Assembly: GCF_900102035.1 (NCBI RefSeq)
Contig: NZ_LT629689.1
Coordinates: forward strand, 3,022,001 to 3,086,000
Direction: 5' to 3'
DNA from: Pseudomonas extremaustralis
GTDB lineage: Bacteria > Pseudomonadota > Gammaproteobacteria > Pseudomonadales > Pseudomonadaceae
Length of the DNA: 64,000 nucleotides
The notes under the pieces are model-generated. The model had not been told where the DNA came from and searched no databases. It saw nothing but the letters and a program-made list of their open reading frames with translations. Positions 10,301-17,189 of this stretch are shown in pieces (the first letter of the stretch is position 1; each line of letters starts with the position of its first letter). Both the position numbers and the translations under genes were made by a program.

Positions 10301-12083
10301 CGCCGGCCGCCTCGTAAGAAAAACCCTGCCCGATGGCAGCACTGTGGACTATGCCTACGACCGCCAGGGCAACCTTCTCAGCGTCGACGACGGCCACTGG
10401 GCGCTGGCCTACGAATACGACCGCCAAAACCGCCTCACCGCCGAACACCAAGGCTGGGGCACCTTGCGCTATGGCTACGACGCCTGCGGCCAGCTTCAAC
10501 ACCTGCGCCTGCCGGACAACAACCGCCTCAGCTTCAACCACGGTAAAGGCGGCCACCTCGCCACCGTCGAACTGAATGGCGCCCTGCTGACCTCTCATCT
10601 ATTCAAAGCTGGCCAGGAGCATCAACGCCAGCAGGGCCAACTGCTCAGCCATTATCACTATGACGACCAGCAACGCCTGCGCGCCCACACCGTCACCCAA
10701 CAGGCCCACCCCCACTACCAACGCCAATACGACTACGACCAATCCGGCAACCTCACCCGCCTGCTCGACACCCGCAAGGGCGAACACCGCTACCACTACG
10801 ACCCACTCAACCGCCTGACCCGTGCCGACCACTCCCAAGACGTCCAGGAACGTTTTGCCCACGACCCGGCCGGCAACCTGCTGATGCAAAACCGCCCCGG
10901 CCCCGACATCGTCGCCGGCAACCGCCTGACGAGCCAGGGCGATCGCTCCTACGACTACGACGCCTTCGGCAACCTGATCCGCGAGCGGCGCGGACGTGGG
11001 CATGCGTTAGTCACCGAATACCGTTATGACTGTCAGCACCGGCTGATCGGCATTACCCAGCCCAATGGCCAAACCGCCAGTTATCGCTACGACCCGTTCG
11101 GGCGGCGCATCAGCAAGACCGTTGATGAGGTAACGACGGAGTTTTTCTGGCAAGGCGACAAACTCATCGCCGAACACCATGCAGATCGCCATCGCAGCTA
11201 TCTCTACGAACCGGACAGTTTCCGCCCGCTGGCACTGCTGGAAGGCTTTGGTCCAGACAAAACAACGCCCTACCACTACCAACTCGACCACCTCGGCACC
11301 CCACAGGAACTCACCGCCGCCGACGGCGACATCGTCTGGTCCGCCCACTACCGCGCCTACGGCGAAATCGCCCGCCTCGACAGCGGAAAAATCGACAACC
11401 CCCTGCGCTTCCAGGGCCAATACTTCGATCAAGAAAGCGGACTGCACTACAACCGCCATCGCTACTACAATCCGGACATCGGTCGCTACCTGACGCCGGA
11501 TCCGGTGAGGTTGGCGGGTGGGATCAACGCGTACCAGTACGTGCCCAATCCTACGGGGTGGGTGGATCCGCTGGGGTTGAGTTCGTGTCCGGGGGCGGAT
11601 GGGTGTAAGCCACAGTCAACAATTGAGAGTCCTACCAAACAGATAAAGGTTGATGAACGATCGCCATCAGCCCCGACGTCACATAGAAAAAGAAGCTATC
11701 TATATCGCGGCGATTTAAGAGAGCCGGATGAAATATTTGAAGATGGGTTTGAAAGTCGAGGTTCGAGTACAGATCTCTTTCTGCACTCTTTAAACAACGC
11801 CAGCCCTCCCAGCAACTTTGTCCCCACCTCAACATCAAGGAAACAAGCGTTGGTATTTGCGTCAGGTTATGGGTTTGAAGAAGGCTTCCTTTACACGCTT
11901 AAAAGAATTCCAGGAAGAGACGTAAATAAAGAACTGGGCGCGCGCTCAAAACATAAAAATGAAATGGAAATAGCTATTCCTGAGCGTATAGACACCAAAG
12001 ATATCTTAGGTGCCTCGCCAGTCAATGAAGACGGCACCTTCAAGGGATACACAATATTGAACCCCAACAGGGAATACCCATGA
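7305..12083 (+). CDS. RHS-repeat polymorphic toxin with ADP-ribosyltransferase C-terminus
   Basis: The open frame gives 1592 residues. Residues 1-420 are a family-specific N-terminal region with a few hydrophobic helices. A DUF6531-type segment starts near residue 424 (THGCPVSMVTGEEL), then many YD/RHS repeats such as YRYDELGR follow. The RHS core ends at YLTPDP and DPLG (1421-1424), the usual self-cleavage boundary. The last 168 residues, in AT-richer DNA, look like the cholera/heat-labile enterotoxin A fold: YRGDLREPDEI with R1468, the STS motif at 1509-1511, and the E-x-E pair E1553/E1555. That R-STS-ExE set marks arginine-type mono-ADP-ribosyltransferases. No PAAR domain is visible; delivery, perhaps by type VI secretion, is inferred. 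The start is uncertain: TTG 7305 opens the frame and ATG 7341 is an alternative. Confidence 0.88.
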   Translation: MIPPIASFVLAPMNAQAPDAESVFHDFRACLNTFDQWASSFWSVSALEVEQVFKVGDEVALVAPASSTTPSSTVATCKAQGSLTLVHLFESSQFVPIGNTPVMLQAIAADGSPMGAPIHHTIGPSGILEITDCARDQRYQITFYPNVCEDHVKALYASYQALIAQLENHLRDEWTQTFSAQWDDFANATPFERSALQGVAFAHGIAKALYNLWDNITQLYELLADLKANSEKLLQYLSQAELDELLKLSKDAIAQGLLILSDEPLLFIYLSAMVGWIRLLPPPQMYELLGEITGEVLINLFLIWATRGMGVKIRLGTQVLSHVKSGRARQWLERLADQIVGPKLDAHAEAAKPLLLGSAPTPIRSVPVAPLKAGDQLVSNPVPAVRNKSQRTTLVRQEPVDDAPTSAKNPNGDAVAASDKTVTHGCPVSMVTGEELLTLTDGALDGILPFEWTRVYRTSAVDVDCGLGFGWSHALAQRLSVSDDSVVWTDHENRTTAFPLPSDSRPAITNSLAEAAIYLGASPDELVLAQASRFFHFRDGVLTAISDAYDNRLRIFRDALGRIERLDNGVGRSLCLRYAAGRIVAVDYQIQRAKGPEPFEWVTEQNVVSYTYDEAGRLISATNAVGEREVYRYDEQHVILERRLAGGASFFWAWERAGKAARCVRHWASFSQMDTRYAWDDNGRVTLHNADGSQEVYVHDQRARLVQRIDPDGATHFKSYDDKGRLTVEQDPLGAVTAYQYDEAGRLVALFPGDDEPTTYEHDNGFVRVVRRGEAVWKYERNDQGDVTRRTDPNGHITDYSYNRYGQLVGVWYPDHSCHRLVWNERGQLLEEQLPNGGIKRYRYDELGRQVAREDEHGALTGYQWDSVGRLIRVVLPGGAEREYSYNPYGKITAERDERGHVTRYEYADGLHLISRRINADGTQVKYRYDNVRLLLTEIENEVGETYTLDYHPNGLIQQETGFDGQRTAYAYDLNGNLQEKTEHGDDGSQLVTRYERDHAGRLVRKTLPDGSTVDYAYDRQGNLLSVDDGHWALAYEYDRQNRLTAEHQGWGTLRYGYDACGQLQHLRLPDNNRLSFNHGKGGHLATVELNGALLTSHLFKAGQEHQRQQGQLLSHYHYDDQQRLRAHTVTQQAHPHYQRQYDYDQSGNLTRLLDTRKGEHRYHYDPLNRLTRADHSQDVQERFAHDPAGNLLMQNRPGPDIVAGNRLTSQGDRSYDYDAFGNLIRERRGRGHALVTEYRYDCQHRLIGITQPNGQTASYRYDPFGRRISKTVDEVTTEFFWQGDKLIAEHHADRHRSYLYEPDSFRPLALLEGFGPDKTTPYHYQLDHLGTPQELTAADGDIVWSAHYRAYGEIARLDSGKIDNPLRFQGQYFDQESGLHYNRHRYYNPDIGRYLTPDPVRLAGGINAYQYVPNPTGWVDPLGLSSCPGADGCKPQSTIESPTKQIKVDERSPSAPTSHRKRSYLYRGDLREPDEIFEDGFESRGSSTDLFLHSLNNASPPSNFVPTSTSRKQALVFASGYGFEEGFLYTLKRIPGRDVNKELGARSKHKNEMEIAIPERIDTKDILGASPVNEDGTFKGYTILNPNREYP

Positions 12084-12466
12084 AATCGCGTGAAATCAAT
12101 ATCATCAAAAACGGTATCCGTGAAAGCGCGGTGATTGAATACGAAGGTGGAAAACCAACCCTGCATTTATTACTGAACAATGGAGTAAGAAAAACCTACA
12201 CAGCGCTGGACCTGTTCGATAGCTTCGGTTTAATGAGAGCAGACATGAAAGATATAAAATTCTTATGCAAGGGCGCCAAAATAAGCGTCCACACCTCTGG
12301 AATGTCTTCACACATGTCGAATGGTCTCGTCGCCTACGAGCTGACAATGGGAAACCCCGATGGCGAGCTTGTACATATTTTCGCTTATGAAGAAAGCGAT
12401 CTAACCAACGACATACAGGAGCAACATGACTTTTGCCGAAGCTGGGCTGAGTCGGTTAAATCATGA
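12080..12466 (+). CDS. Putative immunity protein for the RHS toxin
   Basis: A 128-residue soluble protein with no signal peptide or membrane segment and no family I recognise. Its ATG overlaps the toxin stop codon by four bases (ATGA), so the two are translationally coupled. It shares the low GC content of the toxin domain. Position, size and composition are what is expected of the cognate immunity protein of a polymorphic toxin; it would neutralise the ADP-ribosyltransferase in the producing cell. This is inference from context, not from sequence similarity. Confidence 0.65.
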   Translation: MKSREINIIKNGIRESAVIEYEGGKPTLHLLLNNGVRKTYTALDLFDSFGLMRADMKDIKFLCKGAKISVHTSGMSSHMSNGLVAYELTMGNPDGELVHIFAYEESDLTNDIQEQHDFCRSWAESVKS

Positions 12467-12596
12467 GTTCAGAACGCCTGGCCCCGTAGTTGACTCCGGG
12501 TGCCTATCACCCCCATAGCCAGCCCCAATTCGCCGCCCCACCCAACCCCACCTAAACTCTGTCCATGTTGTTTCAACGGACAGAGGATTCACCATC

Positions 12597-12959
12597 ATGG
12601 GCAAACGTCATCCCAATCTCCCCGCCTGGCAATGGCGTAACTACCCGCAAAACCATCAGCACCCGACCAACCTGGCGTTGCACCTGATTGCCGTGCCGCT
12701 GTTTATCATCGGCTTTCTGTTGATAGTGTCCGGCGTGTTCAGCCTGAGCCTGGCCAGTTTCGCCGTGGGTGTTGTCGGTATTCTCGCCGGCCTGGCATTG
12801 CAGCGTCATGGTCATAGCCTGGAAGCCCAGGCCAGTGAGCCGTTCAGTGATCGCAAAGATGCAGTGCAGCGCCTGGTGGTCGAGCAGTTCGTGACCTTTC
12901 CGCGCTTTGTGTTGAGCGGCGGCTGGTGGCGGGCCTGGCGTCAGCGCCACCGGCACTGA
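12597..12959 (+). CDS. Mpo1-like (DUF962-type) membrane protein
   Basis: A 120-residue protein with a pair of membrane segments (about residues 28-70) between an N-terminal motif with histidines (NHQHPTNLALHLIAVPLF) and a second one (QRHGHSLEAQ). This spacing recalls the Mpo1/DUF962 family. Its yeast member is an iron-dependent dioxygenase that shortens 2-hydroxy fatty acids, using such histidines. The bacterial reaction is not established. The C-terminus is rich in Trp, Arg and His. It has its own start after a 130-base gap from the toxin module, with AGAGGA upstream. It converges with the thioesterase gene, three bases apart. Confidence 0.65.
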   Translation: MGKRHPNLPAWQWRNYPQNHQHPTNLALHLIAVPLFIIGFLLIVSGVFSLSLASFAVGVVGILAGLALQRHGHSLEAQASEPFSDRKDAVQRLVVEQFVTFPRFVLSGGWWRAWRQRHRH

Positions 12960-12962
12960 GGG

Positions 12963-13760
12963 TCAGGCGAAGACCACCACGGTCTGGCGGCTGATGGCGA
13001 TCAGCTCGCCGGTCGGGCTCCACAGTGCAGCGGCGGCATGGCCGTAGCCGTCGCGGGCGTGTTCGATGGTGACGTGGTATTGGCACCAGTCGAGGGTCGT
13101 CAGGTCCTGAAGCGGTTGGATGAATTCGATGGTCCAGGTCAGGGTGCTGCCCGGTGCCGGTTTTTTCAGGTGCGGCAACAAGGCCGGCGGCCAGGCATCC
13201 ACCAAGGCGAGGATATGGGCCTCGGTCAGAGGCTCTTCCTTCACATCCCCGCGCAACCGAACCCAACCGCCCATCTCGCGCGACTTATTGCCGGTAAACG
13301 GCAGGCCACCAACGCTCCAGCGCATCGCAAGATGGCGCATGAACTCCGGTGTAACACCCTTGATATAGGGCAGTTCCTGGCATTCATCCCAGTGTTTGAA
13401 CACCGGTGGTGGTTCGCTCGCCACATCGATCTCAGACTCGCGGGATGCGCCGAAGCTGGCCTGGACCAGTGTCGCCACTTCACCGTCCTGCACCACGCGA
13501 CCGAGCAACTGGCTGACCGCCTTGCCTTCGCGCAGCACTTCGACTTGATAATGGGCCGGGACATCGGCAGCCACCGGGCCGACAAAGGTAATCGCCAGCG
13601 AGCGTAACGGACGATCCGCTGGGACCCGGGCGCGCAACGCTTCGTACTGCAAGGCGGCGACCAGGCCACCAAATGTGGCACGACCCTGGGCCCATTCGGC
13701 GGGAATGGTGACATCCAGCGGGTTGCTACGGACAGCGTCGAGCAAATCACTAAAGCGCAT
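12963..13760 (-). CDS. Acyl-CoA thioesterase family protein (double hotdog)
   Basis: A 265-residue protein with two hotdog-like halves. The first opens with WAQGRATFGGLVAALQYEALRARVP and LRSLAITFVGPV; the second includes LTWTIEFIQPL and HVTIEHARDGYGHAAAALW. This is the TesB/4HBT_3 type of acyl-CoA thioesterase, which hydrolyses acyl-CoA to free acid and CoA. The chain length preferred cannot be read from the sequence. It is a single gene: the preceding CHAD gene ends 90 bases upstream and the Mpo1-like gene converges on it. Confidence 0.82.
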   Translation of the reverse strand: MRFSDLLDAVRSNPLDVTIPAEWAQGRATFGGLVAALQYEALRARVPADRPLRSLAITFVGPVAADVPAHYQVEVLREGKAVSQLLGRVVQDGEVATLVQASFGASRESEIDVASEPPPVFKHWDECQELPYIKGVTPEFMRHLAMRWSVGGLPFTGNKSREMGGWVRLRGDVKEEPLTEAHILALVDAWPPALLPHLKKPAPGSTLTWTIEFIQPLQDLTTLDWCQYHVTIEHARDGYGHAAAALWSPTGELIAISRQTVVVFA

Positions 13761-13850
13761 GGCGACCTCACATCAAACGAAACGGATGATGGATCTTAAC
13801 CATGCCGCCAGTCAGGTACAGCGCCCATTCCAGCCAAAAACCGGACCAGT

Positions 13851-14612
13851 TTAGAAACAATCACCGCTGAGTTTGTCCAACGCCCGATCCGCCTGCCCTT
13901 CCGCCTCAGCCATGGTGCGATGCCACACCCCGACACAGGGCTGTAGATCGGCTTGATGCTCGGCCTGGGCCAACCACTGCCAGCAGTCATGCCAATCACC
14001 CAGTGCCGCCTGGGCTTTCTTCAGGTGTAACAGGGACTTGGCGGGGAGCTTGTCCAGTTCGGGATAGGCTTCGGCGGCATAACGCACGCGCTTGATCAAC
14101 AGACGCAGACGGTGACGGTCATGGCTGGGGTCCTGCAGTGCGTCATCGAGCTTCTGCCATTGCTTGCTCAGACGTTTCTTGATGCGTCGGCGCAGGCCCT
14201 TGAGCAGTTTCTGGTGTTCGCAGGCGCGGATAAAACGCGGAAACGCATCGAGGATTTGCAGCAGTTGCGCCAGCTCAGGGCTTTGTGCAACCCGGCGATA
14301 GGTCTCAGGTTGCAGGCGCAGGCGACGATCTGCGGCGTCCTGATGACCATGCTGATACAAATACGCCGCCAGGACCTCGCGGTCACGCAGCGGCGTGGTC
14401 AGCTGACCGACCGTGCTGGCGGCCGATTCAAGCTGTTCCACCCCCGGCAACCCGCGCAAGGGGCGCAACAAGCTGCGCAGGCGGCGCACGGTAGTGCGCA
14501 AATCGTGCAGGGCTTCATCGTCGGTGACGGCGGCGAGGCGAGCCTGGCAGCTCAGTAACCCTACTTCCAGTCCAATGACTTGAGCGACTAGCTGATCGAC
14601 CAAAGCTGACAT
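13851..14612 (-). CDS. CHAD domain protein
   Basis: From the ATG at 14612 (MSALVDQ) the protein has 253 residues. Almost all of it is a helical CHAD domain, with the conserved basic patterns LHDLRTTVRRLRSLLRPL near residue 35 and HRLRLLIKRVRYAAEAYPEL near residue 165, and KKAQAALGDWHDC towards the end. CHAD domains bind inorganic polyphosphate through such histidines and arginines and are often found on polyphosphate granules. No CYTH triphosphatase domain is fused to it and no ppk gene is adjacent. An in-frame start six codons upstream (14630) is possible. Confidence 0.85.
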   Translation of the reverse strand: MSALVDQLVAQVIGLEVGLLSCQARLAAVTDDEALHDLRTTVRRLRSLLRPLRGLPGVEQLESAASTVGQLTTPLRDREVLAAYLYQHGHQDAADRRLRLQPETYRRVAQSPELAQLLQILDAFPRFIRACEHQKLLKGLRRRIKKRLSKQWQKLDDALQDPSHDRHRLRLLIKRVRYAAEAYPELDKLPAKSLLHLKKAQAALGDWHDCWQWLAQAEHQADLQPCVGVWHRTMAEAEGQADRALDKLSGDCF

Positions 14613-14694
14613 CCCTTCCTCCCCAGACAATGAAAAACCCTGCGGTACTCAAGATCGCTGACGCCACCTCGTTGCTCTTGGCAACGGCTACGGA

Positions 14695-14973
14695 TCAACG
14701 ACCGGCGCGCGACTCACGAATATAGAACCGCGCTTTCTCGGCCTTGTTGGAACAGCCTTCAAACGCTTCAAACTGCTGCTGGGTCTTGGCGCCAGTCAAC
14801 AGGGACAACGCCTTGGAGTAACTCACGGTACCGGCAAAACCTTCGGCCTTGGCCAGGTCCAGCTCTTTCCAGGCTGCGTCCAATTGCGTGCCGCAGCTGT
14901 CGCGGTACGCCGTTTTCCCGGCGCAACCGGCCAGGGCCAACAGGATCACAGGCACACACATCCAGGCTTTCAT
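14695..14973 (-). CDS. Small lipoprotein of unknown function
   Basis: The product is 92 residues from the ATG at 14973, which is preceded by GAGGTG. It has a lipoprotein signal peptide with lipobox LAGC (Cys17). The mature part is short, helical and rich in Ala and Lys, with two further cysteines (DSCGTQ and EGCSNK) that could form a disulfide bond. It would sit on a membrane facing the periplasm. No function can be given. Confidence 0.7.
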   Translation of the reverse strand: MKAWMCVPVILLALAGCAGKTAYRDSCGTQLDAAWKELDLAKAEGFAGTVSYSKALSLLTGAKTQQQFEAFEGCSNKAEKARFYIRESRAGR

Positions 14974-15190
14974 CGATGACACCTCAAAATTAAAGAAACA
15001 CAGTCGTACGGTGTAGACGTTGCCTACAAGGAAAAGTGCCTTGTCCACAGCCTGAAATCAGAAGCGCCTATTGCCAGAGCATACCCGAGCCTAGTCGCTA
15101 TTCTGGAAAAATATTACACGTTTCACGAAGATTGAAGCGGCCCCCTCAATAGGTGCATTGTGGACGCCTGCTCAGTGAAGGACATCGACC

Positions 15191-16228
15191 ATGAAGAAAC
15201 GTGTTGCCTTGGTACTGGGCTCTGGCGGGGCCCGTGGCTACGCCCATATCGGGGTGATCGAGGAAATCGAACGACGCGGCTATGACATCGCCTGTGTCGC
15301 CGGCTGTTCCATGGGCGCCGTAGTGGGCGGGATTTATGCCGCCGGCAAGCTGGACGAGTATCGCAACTGGATCGAAAGCCTCGACTACCTCGACGTGCTG
15401 CGCCTGGTGGACGTGAGTTTTCGCCTTGGCGCGATTCGCGGCGAGAAGGTGTTCGGGCAGATCCGCAAGATCGTCGGCGAAATCAATATCGAAGAACTGC
15501 GCATCCCCTATACCGCCGTCGCCACCGACCTGACCAACCAACAGGAAATCTGGTTCCAGGAGGGCTGTCTGCACCAGGCCATGCGTGCCTCGGCGGCGAT
15601 TCCCAGCCTGTTCACCCCGGTGATGCAAGGCAATCGCATGCTGGTGGACGGTGGCTTGCTCAACCCGTTGCCTATCGTGCCGGTGGTGTCCAGCCATTGC
15701 GACTTGATCATCGCGGTCAATCTCAATGCCACCAACCAGAAGCACTACCAATTGCCGGTGATCCAACGCCCGCCAGCCTTCAAGAGCCGTTTCAACAGCC
15801 TGGCGAAGTCATTGGGCTCGCACCTGCCGTTTCGACGCAAGCAAGCCGAGCAGCTAATAAAGCTGGAACAGGAAGCCTTGCAGGCCCAGGCGGCGGAGAT
15901 CAACCCATGGCTGGAATCGGCGGAACCCGAATCCCAGCAACCCGCCGCCGCACCGGAAAAGCCCGGGGCCCCGAAGTCGGCCACCGGTTCGTTCATCATT
16001 GATAACGTCGGCCCGGCGTCATTGCTGGACCTGATCAACCAGAGCTTCGAGGTGATGCAGACGTCGCTGGCGCAGTACAAGATCGCCGGTTACCCGCCGG
16101 ATATCCTGATCAACGTACCGAAGCGGGTGTGCCGGTTTTTCGAGTTCTACAAGGCGCCGGAATTGATCGCCCTGGGGCGGGAAATTGCCAGTGATACGTT
16201 GGATCGGTATGAGAGTGAGCAACGCTGA
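15191..16228 (+). CDS. Patatin-like phospholipase (RssA type)
   Basis: A 345-residue protein whose N-terminal 240 residues form a patatin domain. It has the oxyanion loop GSGGARGYAHIGVIE at residues 11-25, the nucleophile motif GCSMG near residue 39, and the DGG motif (MLVDGGLLNPLP) carrying the catalytic Asp. There is no signal peptide, so it acts in the cytoplasm or at the inner membrane face, hydrolysing acyl esters of lipids. A Pro/Ala/Glu-rich linker (about 240-265) leads to a C-terminal region of about 80 residues not needed for catalysis. The gene is alone, followed by a REP pair. Confidence 0.88.
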   Translation: MKKRVALVLGSGGARGYAHIGVIEEIERRGYDIACVAGCSMGAVVGGIYAAGKLDEYRNWIESLDYLDVLRLVDVSFRLGAIRGEKVFGQIRKIVGEINIEELRIPYTAVATDLTNQQEIWFQEGCLHQAMRASAAIPSLFTPVMQGNRMLVDGGLLNPLPIVPVVSSHCDLIIAVNLNATNQKHYQLPVIQRPPAFKSRFNSLAKSLGSHLPFRRKQAEQLIKLEQEALQAQAAEINPWLESAEPESQQPAAAPEKPGAPKSATGSFIIDNVGPASLLDLINQSFEVMQTSLAQYKIAGYPPDILINVPKRVCRFFEFYKAPELIALGREIASDTLDRYESEQR

Positions 16229-16250
16229 GATGGGGGGTGTGGCCAATGGT

Positions 16251-16327
16251 CCTATCGCGAGCAAGCCCGCTCCCACAGTTAGATTGCGTTCACAGATCAA
16301 AATGTGTGCGGGCTTGCTCGCGATAGG
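16251..16327. repeat. Inverted REP pair
   Basis: CCTATCGCGAGCAAGCCCGC at 16251 is repeated in inverted orientation, ending at 16327 (GCGGGCTTGCTCGCGATAGG). The two arms are joined by about 25 bases. It lies between the convergent patatin and kdpE genes. This is a Pseudomonas REP/BIME-type element; it can also form a hairpin that ends transcripts. Confidence 0.85.
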
Positions 16328-16351
16328 CCCCCCCGCCCCGATAAAGCCCCA

Positions 16352-17047
16352 TCAGGCCTGAGCCTCCAGCAATCGATACCCTACCCCCGCCTCGGTCACG
16401 ATAAAGCGTGGCTGGGTCGGATCATCCGCCAGTTTCTGGCGCAAGTGGCCCACGACGATGCGCAGGTAATGGCTGTCTTCGGTGTGGGTCGGCCCCCAGA
16501 TGTCCTTGAGCAGTTGCTGCTGGGTGATCACCCGCCCAGGATGGCGCGCCAGTTGTGCCAGCACTGCGTATTCCTTGCGGGTCAGCGCCACTTCGGCACC
16601 GTCCAACAGTACGCGCCGATAGGCCAGGTCCACCGTCAACGGCCCGAACCGCAAGGCCGCTTCCTGGACCTCCCCCGCTGGCGCCTGCCGCAGCAACGCG
16701 CGCACCCTGGCCAGAAACTCCTGGATACCGAAGGGTTTGGTCACGTAGTCATTGGCACCGCCGTCGAGGGCCTCGACCTTCTGCACTTCGCTGGCGCGTA
16801 CCGACAGCACCAGCACCGGCACCGTCGACCACTCACGAAATTCACGCAGCACCTGATGCCCGTCCATATCCGGCAGGCCAAGGTCGAGCACCAGCAAATC
16901 CGGCTTGCTCAACGCCGCCTGGGCCAGTCCTTCGTTGCCAGTGCTGGCTTCGATCACCTTGTAGCCCTGGGAGGCCAGGCTGATGCGCAGGAATTTGCGG
17001 ATCTGCGGTTCGTCATCAATGACTAAAATCGTCGCGGTCTGGCTCAT
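16352..17047 (-). CDS. kdpE: KdpE response regulator
   Basis: A 231-residue OmpR-family regulator. The receiver domain has the acidic pair Asp11/Asp12, the phosphorylation site Asp55 in LLVLDLGLPD, and the Lys of YVTKPFG. The C-terminal winged helix contains LTRKEYAVLAQLARHPGRV and the DNA-contacting segment EDSHYLRIVVGHLRQKL. It is phosphorylated by KdpD and activates kdpFABC under potassium limitation or osmotic stress. It lies 142 bases downstream of kdpD on the same strand. A probable KdpE site is present in front of kdpF. Confidence 0.97.
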   Translation of the reverse strand: MSQTATILVIDDEPQIRKFLRISLASQGYKVIEASTGNEGLAQAALSKPDLLVLDLGLPDMDGHQVLREFREWSTVPVLVLSVRASEVQKVEALDGGANDYVTKPFGIQEFLARVRALLRQAPAGEVQEAALRFGPLTVDLAYRRVLLDGAEVALTRKEYAVLAQLARHPGRVITQQQLLKDIWGPTHTEDSHYLRIVVGHLRQKLADDPTQPRFIVTEAGVGYRLLEAQA

Positions 17048-17189
17048 GGGGTCCCATCAAAATCCATGTAACAACTCATTGTAGAAGCGAGGGCGGACGC
17101 GTGGTTCTGGCTCGCGCGAGATACAAGGGCACCGCGTGTATTCAGAATGTCATCATTCTCGTTACAGAACTTCGCCAGCGCGCTCGCGC

